Part shown: in pieces, positions 13,501 through 26,500 of the stretch
Position numbering within the stretch: position 1 is the stretch's first letter
Layout of the letters: the number at the start of each line of letters is the position of its first letter
From: Onchocerca volvulus
Taxonomy: Eukaryota; Nematoda; Chromadorea; Rhabditida; Onchocercidae
Direction of reading: 5' to 3'
Assembly (NCBI GenBank): GCA_000499405.2
Contig: HG738138.1
Span: 9,422,888-9,486,887, forward strand
DNA: 64,000 nt
Translations under genes and position numbers: made by a program
The notes under the pieces: generated by a model
What the model saw: only the letters and a program-made list of their open reading frames with translations
Told to the model about the DNA's origin: nothing
The model's database searches: none

Positions 13501-16020
13501 TACAACTCTTTTCTTGAAATTAAAATTTCGTTTTTTTTTCAAGTCGTGACAACGTTATACGTAATGCTTAGAAATCTATGCTATATGTGGGGGTTATCGA
13601 GAAATAGCTGTGAGAAACAATAAAAGCCATCAGTTACTAACTTTGTTAGAAAATGTTTTATCAGATCAGTGAAATAATGGAATCATTTGGTGGCGCGATT
13701 TGTCGGGAATCGGTATTTACAGCTCATTATGAACCAAAAGTAGCCGTTTACCTCAGAGACCGGAGATCTCAAGCATTAACGCTGCAATTAAATGGACCAC
13801 AGGCAGTGCAGAACAGACAATCATTTGGATTTGATGCTGATAAAAGATATAAGCAACCGGTCAGTACTAAAGATTACTGGTTCTGAATAGTGAGTTATCA
13901 CCACTTTAATTGATGAAAGACTATTTAGATAGTTTTTTATTTTAGCCTTGAAATTATGAAAATTTAACGTATGAATAGCTGATAAAATCCGTTCAGAAGA
14001 TTCCATTTTTTAAAAATTGGCTGAAATTGTAATGATGTTCTAGAGTAGGGCAGTTAATTCAAATCAAAAGTAAGAAGACCTGTTACTCAAGGCTATATTA
14101 CATTATCTTCTCTCTTCTGAAACAGTGGAAGGTGCTTTAAGTAGAGTCTATGAATTTGCAATGAATCAAATCTAGAATTTCTGAAAAGAGTTCCTCATTG
14201 TGATTCTCACTGTATTATATGCAGTTTTTTTCTTGCAGCGAAGGGTAAATGCTGTTGCTGAATGGCTAAATGTGTCTGTTGGAATACCTAATCCTAGAGC
14301 AAATGAAATAGCGGAAGTTCTCGAAGGCAATGGCTTTGATAGTATCGAACATATGGTATGTATTTTTGTTTTGAAAAATAAGATAAACAGTGTATTTTAA
14401 AAACCTGTTTTTAAAACCAAAAAATTTCTTGAGACATATGTATTCCGTGCATTTACCACTGTATTTGCAGCAGTCAACACTCGATCGTGCTGCCATGCAA
14501 GAAATTGGTTTTGATAAATCAACGCAACACCAAATCGGAATGTATCTAGAAAATTACCCGAATATTTCCATTCCAAGTGCAAGTTAGTTTTGAATTTTCA
14601 GAAATCAGTCAACGCTAAATTTGTTCTCAAAGAGAACGGTAATCTTTGAATTTTTTGAATTTCAATCATTTGAATTTTCTTCAGATTCATTTACATATGT
14701 TTCGGATTGGTTGCACTCACTTGATTTGGAAGATTATCTCGGTCATTTTGTAAGTGGTGGGTTAACATCAATGCTGATTGTTTTTGCAGTCGACTCAACC
14801 CGGAAACATTTGAAAGTAAGTGCTTTGCTCACATTTTGTTAGATTTCAAGACATTTTCTTGTATTTTGCTTATTCTTCTTTTTAATATGTTATTTTCAGA
14901 TTCTTGGCATCACAAAACTTGGTCATCAAAAGCGAATTTTAAATTCTTTGAAGAAAGCAAAGGAAGAGCGGCGTCAAAGAGCAGCAGAAAGAGCAGCGGC
15001 AGCACAAGAAGAAGAAGCAGACAGTGGACAGGAGAGCAGGTGGTTCCCTTTTAACTTCGAAGCTTTCTGGAAAAAAGTTCATAGAACTTTATTTTCTTCA
15101 GTTTACAAAAAAGCGTTTCTTCAATGAATTGCGTCTAGTTTAAAGTTTAGGAGTACGGTCCAGTCATCATCGAGTACCCAAATATCGCGTTCAGTGATTG
15201 TTGGAGGACGTCAAACTAAATGGCAGCATTTATTTAATACACTTATTGAAAGTTGCATCTCGTTTTCTGCTCATTATCTTGGATCAATGGAAATATCAAA
15301 TGTTGAAGAGACAGAGGATTCTCGAAGAGCTATGATCAAACTGAAAGTGAGAAATAAGAAAAAATATATAGATGTTTTTAATGGAAATGAGAAATTTTTA
15401 TTCAGTCGTTTGTTGTGTTGGTAAATTATATTTTTTTAGAAAGGTATTCGCGAAATAGCCAAAGTTCCTCATGTTTTACTGGAAATCTCAGTATCAGGTG
15501 TTCGAGTACTTGATGCTATCACAAAGGTTTTTGATCATTTACTTGTGGATTTATCAAACACCTCCTTTAAAATGGAAGCGATTAGTTAATTTAGAATAAT
15601 ATGTTCAGGATTATATTATTATTTTTTCAGCAACTTACTGTCGAGCATGAAATAGCCCAGATACAGATAGTCTGTCAGGATGAAAGAGATCTGAACTGTT
15701 TCGCTTATATATCGCAAGATGGCGATCGTCATTTCTGTCATGTATTTTGCGTCTTAACTGCCGTAAGTTATGATGGTTTTTGATCTTATACAAAGCCTTA
15801 GTAGAGCATATTTTGTGAGTTTGAAATATATTTGATCCCGCATTTCAGCCATTTTCAATCGAGAACATATTTAATTTACTATATAAAATCACATATCCTC
15901 TGGAAGGTTTTTTTATAGGATGTAGCAACTGAAATAATAATAACATTGGGACAGGCTTTCGAAGTATGCTACAGAATCACCAACAATAGCTATGGCATTG
16001 CCGAATCGATTGCCATATAA
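7584..16020 (+). CDS. ANKS1/Odin-like ankyrin-SAM-PTB adaptor protein
   Basis: Thirty-one exons keep one frame for about 1313 residues: 7584-7616, 7830-7921, 8121-8226, 8333-8443, 8557-8670, 8803-8925, 9010-9229, 9390-9530, 9612-9752, 9846-9946, 10018-10118, 10275-10396, 10660-10821, 11362-11478, 11609-11809, 11964-12121, 12352-12450, 12545-12679, 12764-12854, 12937-13057, 13129-13217, 13347-13486, 13665-13859, 14239-14355, 14471-14582, 14685-14815, 14900-15039, 15139-15346, 15440-15526, 15631-15762, 15919-16020. Ankyrin repeats span about residues 55-305 (GYTVLHLAALLGHKE, GCLPIHLAAWNGHVEV). A Ser-rich linker holds three Tyr-Asp-Asn motifs. Two SAM domains follow (about 972-1047 and 1048-1110), then a charged helix and a PTB domain (about 1165-1305; SFSAHYLGSMEI, ITLGQAFEVCYR). 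This order is that of vertebrate Odin/ANKS1, cytoplasmic adaptors of receptor tyrosine kinases. Intron 13 uses a GC donor. The Ser-rich linker exons (10-22) are the least certain because the family is poorly conserved there; the start codon is the first in-frame ATG. Confidence 0.93.
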
Positions 16021-16088
16021 CTTATCATGTAATTTGTTTTATATTTTATGCTACCCATGGATTCTTTCTGACTTTGAAATCTCATATT

Positions 16089-16094
16089 AATAAA
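16089..16094 (+). promoter_or_regulatory. Candidate polyadenylation signal AATAAA
   Basis: A perfect AATAAA lies about 70 bases past the stop codon of the ankyrin-SAM-PTB gene, a usual distance for a nematode 3' end. The call rests on motif and position only. Other AATAAA words are common in DNA this rich in A and T. Confidence 0.5.
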
Positions 16095-17525
16095 TATGCT
16101 TTGATAAAAACAAAATTTTGGGGAGAAATAGTTAAATAAGTGCTTGAGTTATAGGTTATGTTATGGAGAAGTTCAAACAGTGGATGTTACTTTTCGTATA
16201 ACTAGAGCTTTAAATTTGCAAACTTTTCTGTTGAATTAAATTGTAAATAAAGGATTTTCGCTGCAGATGCTTGATCTAAATTTCTGCTGCATATAGACAA
16301 AAAAATTTGAATTGGTGGTTGTAAGTTTATTCACTTACAAGAAAAATGCATTTTCGTGAAATAAATCAAATCTCACAAATTGGGCCCGATTTTTGCGCTT
16401 TTGGAATCAGAAGCTGTCCAAATTTGTGTTTTATGAGAAAAGAAAAAAATCTTCAGTTTTTCTTCAGAACAACTCTTTTGAGCTTAAAATTTGTTCTATG
16501 TTTTATCTGTTAAGTTCGTATATTTACTGAGCCGATTGTAGTGAACAAGGCAGAATTATGAAGTATTCGATTTTTTAAACATGGTATTGTGCAGGAAATA
16601 TTTTAAGAAATTATGTACCAGGAGGAATATTGAAGTATGAAAGGTAAACTTAGTACTGTACATTGTTGCTGCTTTTTGTTGATTTGGTTTTAGTATTCTG
16701 ATTTTGTATGTTTTGAATCTTGATGTGTTTGTTATAATTTATTTCTGGTGTATTAATTTTCAGCTATGACTAGGTAACGTAGGTTAATGGAATGGGATAT
16801 TTGGGATACAGATATTATCGAATAGTTTGACATTGACGTAACCTGAATATTATCAAATTTCTGAAATTTTTACATCAACATAGCAGTCTTCACTTTCCGC
16901 TATCGATTCGATTAATCCTAGTTTAGAACAATTTGTGTTCTTTGGTTTTTTACGTTATTTTTCTCCTTAATATCTGACGCAGACTTCTCATGTGGTATTA
17001 ATATTTTCTTGTAAAACCGGTAATTTTTTGTTTTTTTCTTGAAATATAGATGCACTGTTTTTACAACAGTTAACTAGTGCTGATCAACACTTAGTTTCCT
17101 TTACAGTTCCGAAACTTCTTCCATCTTTTCCTTTATTGTTTTATAAGTTTCTTTTCTTTAGATATTGATTGATTTTAGAAAGTTGATGAATGATAATCGG
17201 TTAGTAGTTTTTAACTTTTTTTTTTTTTTTGTGTATTCATTTCTGCTACTTTTTGTATGCATGTTATTTTTTTTATTTATTTTTATTTATTTTTTATTTT
17301 TTTTTTGAAGTTTTAATAGAAAAGAAATGTGGAAAATAATGAAATTGAGTAAAAAATTTTGCTTAGTGAAAGTGAAATATGTGTCACATCTCTCTTTCAA
17401 TACCATAATAAACAAAAAGAGTGCACTGAGAAGCCGAACATATAAACTATGTATTTTAACGATTGAACAAAAGCAGAACATGATTAGAGTAATTGCATGA
17501 AATTCAAATGAAACAAGTAATGGAG

Positions 17526-20500
17526 CTATACATCACAAGTGTCATTTTTACCAATAATAATGATATTATTCTCAACAAGCAGTTGCTGATGCGATTTTTT
17601 AGATGCTACTGTTACGTTAGTTACATCATTATTATCTACAGTGTCAACATCATTTGCCATTGTCATAGTCATTAAAGCTGCAGCTGAATTTACTGGAGCT
17701 TTATTTATATCAGCATTATTAATGCTGTCGAATGTTTTGATTGTTAGCAAGTTATGTCCACTCTGTGTTGCAGAAGCTTCACAATGTCCATCATGTTGAT
17801 TGCTACTACCACTGATTCTCGTTGATTGGTTTTTAGCTGTATATTTGAATAATTTATTGGATGTCAACAGACATCGACGATGCCTTGGTGGAACTGTTTT
17901 CGTACTTGAATTACACAACAAACGACCTATTTCATGCCGTAACTGCAAGTAAAATACTCATGGTATATATAAAATTTGTTTACGTTTCATTAGTTCCAAC
18001 GATTCATCTTTAAACATAGCTTATTCTTAATTATTAATATACTTAGCAGGAGAAGAAAGCTTGAGAAGGGAACCTGAGTATTGAAGAGTAAATATACTGT
18101 CGGATTGATAGAATTATTGATAAAAAACAGAGAAGTCATAATAAAGTAGGCCCATTTTGATTCAGATATGTAAGGAAGCCACTGCCATGTTGTCCAGGTC
18201 AATAAAAAAACCAATGAAACCACGAAAAACTAAAACTTTTATTAAAACTTGAAACCAAAGTAGCATGCAAAGCAGAAGAAAAATGATGATCATGAAGTAC
18301 TATGACAAACGCAGACAACAATATCAAATTCAAAATGAAATTAACTAATTTGTTTACCTGTATGAAAAGTCTCAACTCTTTCTTACTAATTTGTCCACGT
18401 GTTGATCTAAAACTGTTCGATCTCAAGTTTAGGTCAACAGTATTTTCTAAGCGATTCTCTTCTACCTGTAAATAAATTAAAAGCATTCTCTACAAAAATC
18501 TGAATTGAAACATCAAAATTTTAAGAACGTTTCAAAATTTTCTTCCATATGTTTTGTTCTATAAGATGTCGTTACTTTACAGAACAAAACTTGTGGAAGG
18601 AAATTTGTTAAAAATACTAAAATCATCAATAACATTTGCAGGAAATTTTGAAATTAAGTAATAAGAAAAATATTTTACCAATTTCTTAGTGGATCTGGAT
18701 TCAGGCATCTGGAGCAATGAAACTATTGACTATTTTTTGCTTTTTGAATTAAGAAGAAATTGAGTTTAAAGATTGTCAAATTACATACCATTAGCTGATG
18801 TTTGGCGATTGCTTGGCTACTTTCTCGTACTTTATAAATAATTACTGCGTAAGAAATAATCATGATTAGTAAAGATAAACTGTTGACACCCATATCAACA
18901 TATTTATACCTAAAAATGCTACATATTTAAGTTCACAAAAAAGTCTCAAAATAAACATCAAATTCAAATAGTTTTTAAGTCCATTTAATCGTACGACACT
19001 GTCTGACATTTCCTGTTCAAAATGCATCGCTTTAATTAAGATTTCTTCTATTTTTGCTCTCTAAGTCTTAAGTTACTAATACAAGAAATGATTTACTTGA
19101 ATAAGTGATTTGTTGACTTATGTGTAGCTTTAACTTTTCTTTAACGGAAAATTATCACACTATATCTCTTTCACTGTGGACACAAGCACTAGAACTTATT
19201 TTATAGCATATTAAAATAGAATGAGACAACGTCTACATCATTCTTCATCAATTAATAATGGCTAGCGTAATTTTAACTTTCTTAGCATAGTTTGAAAGTC
19301 ATGGCTAAAACGCTTAAATAAATCATTTGCTTATGCTCAGAGTTACTTCTTTCATTTCTTTCAGTTCTTCGAAGAAATAAAAAAAAAAAAAAAAAACAGT
19401 TGAATTATATCGCAATACACATAACATACTAAGTTATGCCATTATGGAATTTAATCGAGAAAAATAACTAGATTATGATATCTCAGAACAATCTCGTACC
19501 TGTCATCATTCCCAATTCAAGTAATGAAACTGTCAGAGCTTCCAGTATGCTCAAAACTCAATATCGGCAATTCATCAGAGTTGAGAAATGTCAACTTTCA
19601 CCAGGATAGAACGAAGATAATTCCGTAGGTTTTATAATCTTCTTTTACAAACACACAATTATCCGAGATTATCATTTCAAAACCAACTAACTTCTATTCT
19701 AATACATAAGTTAAGTCGATTTTACAACAATCTTGTTATAATAACAAAAAATTATATAGCCTCACCATAATGCATCTCATTGAAAAAAAAAAACTGTCTT
19801 CTCTGAATTAACATAATACATAATATTACAGAAATACTTGGAAATACTCACTGTTAGGATCTCAATTAAAAGATTTATTGATTTCAATCAAGAAAAAAAA
19901 TAAAGAAATAAAGTAAACAGATAGAATAAAAAAAAATAAAGTAAACAGATAGAATAAAAAATCAAATATTCCGATCAAAGTTAATTTCCAAAGTCGTGTA
20001 CTATAAATTCTTATATCAGTTGCAAAAGTAGCCCAAGTGATTTAAATTAAAATATCAGTATTTAATTATGAATATCTTATCCGTGCACTTCTTTCGAATT
20101 TCCGAAGTGATTTTCAAGTTAGTAGCCATATACGCGCGTTATTAGAAATATTTTGTTTGTTGTGATTGTGAATTATTCCTTTTAATTTGTCTCGCTGTTG
20201 TGTGATGATTTATTGCTGCTTTGAAGCATAATTACAGCTTGCTGCTCTGTGTCGAATAATGCTGAAAATTTATCATTGCTTTCTTTATCTGATTAAAATT
20301 TTGCGTCATAAGGACACCCATAACAGAGCTGATAAAACAGCCTAATCAGTGAACTGAATGAAGAAGGATGGAGGAGAAAGAAAATACAACATCAAAGCAC
20401 AAAAAATTAAATGTTGTTCAACAGCGTAGCAGCCACGATGGAAAATATTCCGACAGCTATAATTTGGGAATTACCGATGATGCAGTCTCTTATCGTGCTG

Positions 20501-23500
20501 AGCGAACCGTTGGCAAAATGATTTTCTAAGTGTTAACCGCGATATCGGCGTTATCAATTTCAAAAGATCAGATTGAACTTTCAAATCTTAAGAATTACCA
20601 ACTTTTATTCGTATTTCCTAGTTTGAATTTTTCTAAGTGGTAAGTGTGAGTTGAATAGATCACGATCCGTTCAAACGGAAATTATGTGATCAGTTTTGCA
20701 ACAAAGCAATATACAATAATACGCATGCATTTCTTTTCACTTCAAATTACAAAAATGAAATAGTTTCTAACGTAATGCTATATGTATATTATTGGATGCT
20801 CGAAGGAATTCATTTATTTTAGGATTACGAATAGAAAAAAAAAAAAAAAAAAAAAGATTCCAGAACTATGCGAACTTCGGAACTTCGATGGTTAAATTCA
20901 CCCGACAATTTATGCCCGCGATAGAATACGTGAGCGTGAAGTGGTTCAATATATATCCGATTTTAATTCACTACGAAGCATGTAATAGAACAAAAATGGA
21001 ATTATGTTCGTCACTATATTTTAAAACTTGAGAAAAAAAAAAGAGATTTTTAAATGAAATGAAATGATTCTACCTTCTTATACTTATCTACGAACTTCCG
21101 CTAAAGAATGAATGCAAGTTTTCCTAAAATTAGGATTGCTTCTGTTCGATATAATTTTATCTTTTTTTCTTATTTTATTTTAAAGCTAAACAGTAATGTA
21201 TTTTTTGCTCTGAGATATTTTCTGCATTTTTGAATTTTGCCACTTCATACATCTATTGTGTTTCCTATTACGGTCGGCCCAATTTCGAATTTATCAATTG
21301 TTGCTTTCAAACTCACGGAATCCGTTTTTACTTTCAAAAAAATCCCGTGAACGTAAGAAGTCGATGGAAATGAATGTATCTGCAGAAGTATGGTATGAAC
21401 ACAAATAGTTGCCTTTTTTCAATGATCACTCATTGATCATCACTCCATTCAGCAAAACATCTTTGCAACTGACAATTTCGCATCACAAAACATAATCAAT
21501 ATGAATATCTGATAGGCATTAAATATTTGAAGTAACGAGTATTTCCAAAAAAACTAGTAACAGTTAATCACTGTTACAGAGATTTAGTAATGCCCAAGAT
21601 TTTTCTTTCCTTTCTACATAAGGTTAATGCATGTATGTATGCTGTTAATTCTTTTTAAATGAATACTGTGAATTTGTAAATAACTAATGCTTTTTTCTCA
21701 TTTACTCTATTACATTTCCCAATACTTTTTAATCAGTCAATTCAATATTGATTCCTTATTCAATATATGCTTTATATTATATTTCAATTATTTTTGAAGT
21801 GTATACTTGTTATTCTTGAATTGTTTTTTATCTGTCCATCAGTCTATCCCTTCATTTTCTAAAAAACGGTATATCATGATGGCATGTCAAAATCGAAAAC
21901 AAAAAGTCTCACACTGTGATCACACGGCCATTACTAACTTAACTGTGTAATCAATGATGAAAATAACATCAGGCTCCTTGCTTATACGAAATGTAAATAT
22001 CACGATACGGGAATAATTTAGCAATTATTCAAATTAGTTCCAAAAATAGTCATATTTATTTCATCTCATCATATTTATAACATCATTTTTGGTGCTTGTC
22101 GATTAATTTATTTCTTTTTCGTTTTTTCATGACTTAATTTTTAGGTATTTTTTTTCTGGAACTGAGTATCTCAGAGAAAACGAACTTTTTAAAAGTAATT
22201 CATTTAGAAATAGAAATCTCTTATAAGCTCTTCAATACTCCCTTTCCTTCCCTATCCCCATAATTCTTCCACACATTCATCCTTTATCATTATTATATGC
22301 TATTACCACTTATTATTATTAACTTTAACTCTATCCGTAATGCATCCTGTTTTGCCATTAGTCCTTAATTTCTCATCAACATAGGCATCATAGGAATCAG
22401 TAGATATAATCACAATGAACAATACTTGTTGACCATAATCATAATGTTTTTCCGAGTATTATAAATATTTTACGCATCCATTGGTCAGTCACATTACCAT
22501 ATAGTATTTAATCTTTCGTCCAAGTTCTATCCAAGTTGCACGCATCTCTCACACACAACCAGCTTGCTTCACAACTTGAAACACACTAACATTGCATATG
22601 ATTTCGTTCCACTTCTAATAATAAGCAATGCTATGCAAACAATCTCGTTTTGTGATACAATAAGGAAAGAAAATAGAAGATGGTACCATGTATCCATGGG
22701 ATCGTAGACAGTGATATAATAATCTGAATTCCATAATGTATGACAGCATGGAAATAATGTTGGCAATGATACAGCAAAACCTAATGCATAACCAAATAAT
22801 ATTGCAAACAATGCTTTTCGTGGTGAAAATAGCCACTTATATTGCATTGGATAAACTATGCTAACAAATCTGTAAGTTGTTTCTTAAGAAATATGCAAAT
22901 CTTATTTGCCATTTTTCCAAAAAAAAAAAAAAAAAAAAAAAAAGAAAAGAAATAAAAATAAAAAGAAAAAAGAAAAACCAAACTTAAGAGCTTACCGAAG
23001 TATGATAATGACAAAGCATTTTCATGGCTGGTCATTAAATTTTTTGGAAAAGCAAACGGTCAAAGTTGAGTTTATTTTGGGATAGTTTTATAAGTCTCAC
23101 TTGAGATTGGTTCAATTAAAATATTATGCTATGCAAACAATCTCATATAGAAAAAATATATTAACTAAATGATTCGCAATTTATTTCTGAACGAATTTGA
23201 ATTTCAAATAAATTCTCATAAATTGTCTGGTTAAAATAACAAACCTGTTACATGCCATAAGTCCTAATTGTAAAACAGCTGTATACCAAAAAAGATCGTA
23301 GAAGAATATCATAATTATATTGCGAACTGAGTGAAAATCTAGGAAGGCAGTATGAAAAGCTGTCGCAGGCAAAAGGTGAATCAAACTGATTACTACCATT
23401 ATTATATCACAGGTAGCCAACGATGTTATAAACCAGTAGCTGAAATTACGCATTGATTGATTACGATAATCATCACATAAATATGTGAAAATATTCTCAG

Positions 23501-26500
23501 CGAAATCAAAAAGAAGTAGATTATAAATGAAAATAAATTGATAATCACCAAAAAACAATTATTATTATTGAACAATACTTTTCATTTTTTCCAAGATTCT
23601 CTTCATTTTCAAAAACTGAATGCTTTAACAAAAAAGAAGTATATTTAAGCCGAAGGTCTTTGTACATATGTTTGTCAGAATGATTTGAACAATTCTTGAT
23701 ATTTTTGAGAAATTAATTCAAATCCCAAGTTATAATTTGCGAATGTGGCTTGACAAAATTTAAGCATGAAAATTTCGACTGCTTTGATCATTCATTCATT
23801 TTTGAATCGCTCCTAACTTGAACACCCAACTTGAACAGTTAGAAGACATATTTCTTGACAGAAAATTTTATGGATTTTTATTGATGATTTTAATTGGAAT
23901 TTCTTATCCATATCTTCTTCTTATGCAGAAATGCATAACATGAAGTAAATTAATTTATAGGAGGGATCAGCAATTCCCCTTTCTCGATAATAAAGAATAA
24001 ATTCCTTTCAAGAAATATAAAAGTAGTTGATAGAAGCAGAGAGATGAGCTTTACTGGAGATGTTTCTTCATCTACCCAGCAAATTTAAACTTTTTCTTCT
24101 CTCTTTTCTTTTTCCGCAAACGATGCATTCTAAATTCTAAATTGTGCTAACTCATTTCAGCTAAATGAATTCTTCTTCGATGATAATCGGTGGAAAAGAA
24201 ATTTCCAAATAATTGAAATATAATAACAAAAAAATGTGCAGTAAAGCATCGTTATTACTTTAATGTCTTTGAAAACTTATTAAAGATATGAAATAATTGG
24301 AAAATAAAAGAACAATCTCTAAAAAGGAATTATTTTCAAACGAAAATCAAATGTAGAAGCTTTTGAGATGTATTATAATTACTTCTTGCAAGTTTTACAT
24401 TGCATTTATATGAGATCAAATCAATCACATAAATATCGATTTTCGTCTCTTGATCATTTACTGACGATAGAACTATCTTTTATTGTAATGAGTGATCAAT
24501 CGACAATTTAGTAGATCATTTTATCTCTGTTTTTAATGTATGAGATAGAAATTATCTCAAATTTGTTTTAAAAATTAATATAGTATAAACTGATAAAGTA
24601 CCGCATCATACCATTGTTCTCACCAAATAAATCAGCAAAGAACTTCCTTTTATACATTTAAGACTACACATCTCTTAAGTTAATTTAATATTGAAGTGAT
24701 GGAAACGAATGGATATTGCTTTATGGATGAGAAGAAAGGAATAATAAATAAGATTACAACATCACTAGATCATTAGCATGCTGCATACCTGAAATCAGTC
24801 AGTTGAAGTCCAGTGCAAAAACAACCGTAATAGGAATTTTTGCTTTGGTTCCATCATAGTTTTCAGTTAAGATCCGGCTTTCGGTTTGCTTAAACAATAT
24901 CAAACGTAAAATCCGGTTTGATCAAGCTTTTTTTCCGCAAAAAATACTCATAGGCAATACACGATTTGTACTTATTACATTTTAATCTAGTTGATCTATT
25001 CCGCAGCAAATACTTCTACTGACGTCAATGACTTTATGAAAAATTAATGCACATTCGCTTGTCAGCTGTATTGATTAAGGACAAGATGGTTACATTTATC
25101 CTGCCATTCTTTCTTACTGTACATCTGGAAATAATGTTAATCGACTAATGTCTGGAATGATAAGTGAGAAAGCTAATCAACAGACAGATTTTCAACCTTC
25201 TGAACAAATTCACATTTATTACTGCATCATCTGCTTTCCCTGACTAATTAATTGTTCATCGAATTCTTCCAAACGCTCACCGTCTCATCAACTCTGGTGT
25301 TGTTCTACGTGAAAATTTTACCATTTTTCACAACAAAAGCTTCTCCACTGCTGAAAGTTCGAGACTAGAAATGTTGGCATATCGATGCAGGACATGAACT
25401 AGATTGCAAAAAAATTTTTACAGATGATTTGCAGCATCTTCAGCCTTCTGTATGCTTCAGTCGACTATTTTGATATGGAAGCATTTCTTCTCAATGTTTT
25501 GATACTTTTAGGCATTTGGGATCATTTATTCAGCAACTCAAGTCATAGCTTTTGAAATCATCGTTCACCTTTTTGAAATTAGCTCTTAAGAAAATGAATA
25601 ATCGCTATTGCTGTCCTTATTTCATGATTTCAGAGACAATTATTTCCAATGTTCACATTGTTTTGCATAGTGCAATGCAAAAACTTGACTTGTCGCTTCA
25701 TTTCCTTTTCTATTTCTCTGAGCCTTTTTCATTAATATCAAAATTCTTCGATTTCACTGGCCAGATTAGGAAATATACTTTGAGGGTTTTATTCGTATTG
25801 CTTCCAAGAAACACATTAATCTGTAGGTTGTAAAATAAAAGACAATTTTATCAATCTCCAGATCTCTGTAAGCTTGCTGAATCATTTTAGACGATGCTTC
25901 ATTAACCTTATAGACTGATTTCTTCGTTCTTCGATAACAAAATATCTTTTTATAAAAACCGTTTAGAGTTCACTTGAGAATCTTAGCAGATCCTTTATCC
26001 CGGTACCTAAGTTAAAGCCAGAAGATGACCTGATATAGAAAGTAATGCGACTGAATTTGGATCATATGAACATTTACTGCATACTACCTCTAAACAGGTC
26101 GGCAGTGTTTCGTTAGAGTTTCATAAAGGTACTGAAGTCAAATTCCTTCGTAAACTCGATTGAAATGATTGTTTCTATCTCTTTAGCATGATGAATGTCG
26201 TGAAGATAAATTATAAAAAATTATTGATTCAATTATTGATTCAATGCAATAAATAAAGCACATATTATTTTAGAAGATAATTGGAATATTACTTGATTTG
26301 ACACTTTATATGCGTAACAATGGTTTCGGGAACTTCTCGAATTCAAGCGTTAAAAATTAAATTTTATTTTTTAAACACATTTTAAAAGCATATATCTTCA
26401 CGCCTATACTTAAATACTCATGTTTGAATAAAGAAGCACAGCTATAATTTAGGTGCAGTTCAGAGAAAATCCTATTTACCTAAAATAATTGGGAAAATAT

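Larger units (their letters stand above)
18910..22686 (-). other. Large intron of the receptor gene (TM4/TM5 junction)
   Basis: This 3.8-kb gap separates the exon ending after TM4 and the second extracellular loop from the exon that starts TM5; the phase matches across it. It is A/T-rich and contains a 28-bp tandem duplication at 19907-19962 and a possible nested plus-strand frame at 20368-20529. A second short open stretch on the plus strand runs from about 20855 to 21031. I see no mobile element. Confidence 0.7.

Noticed and set aside
14751..14790. GTAAGT...TTTTGCAG pair inside the second SAM domain exon, suggesting a 40-base intron
   Set aside because: Removing it would shift the frame. 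Reading through gives a continuous SAM-like sequence up to the next helix.
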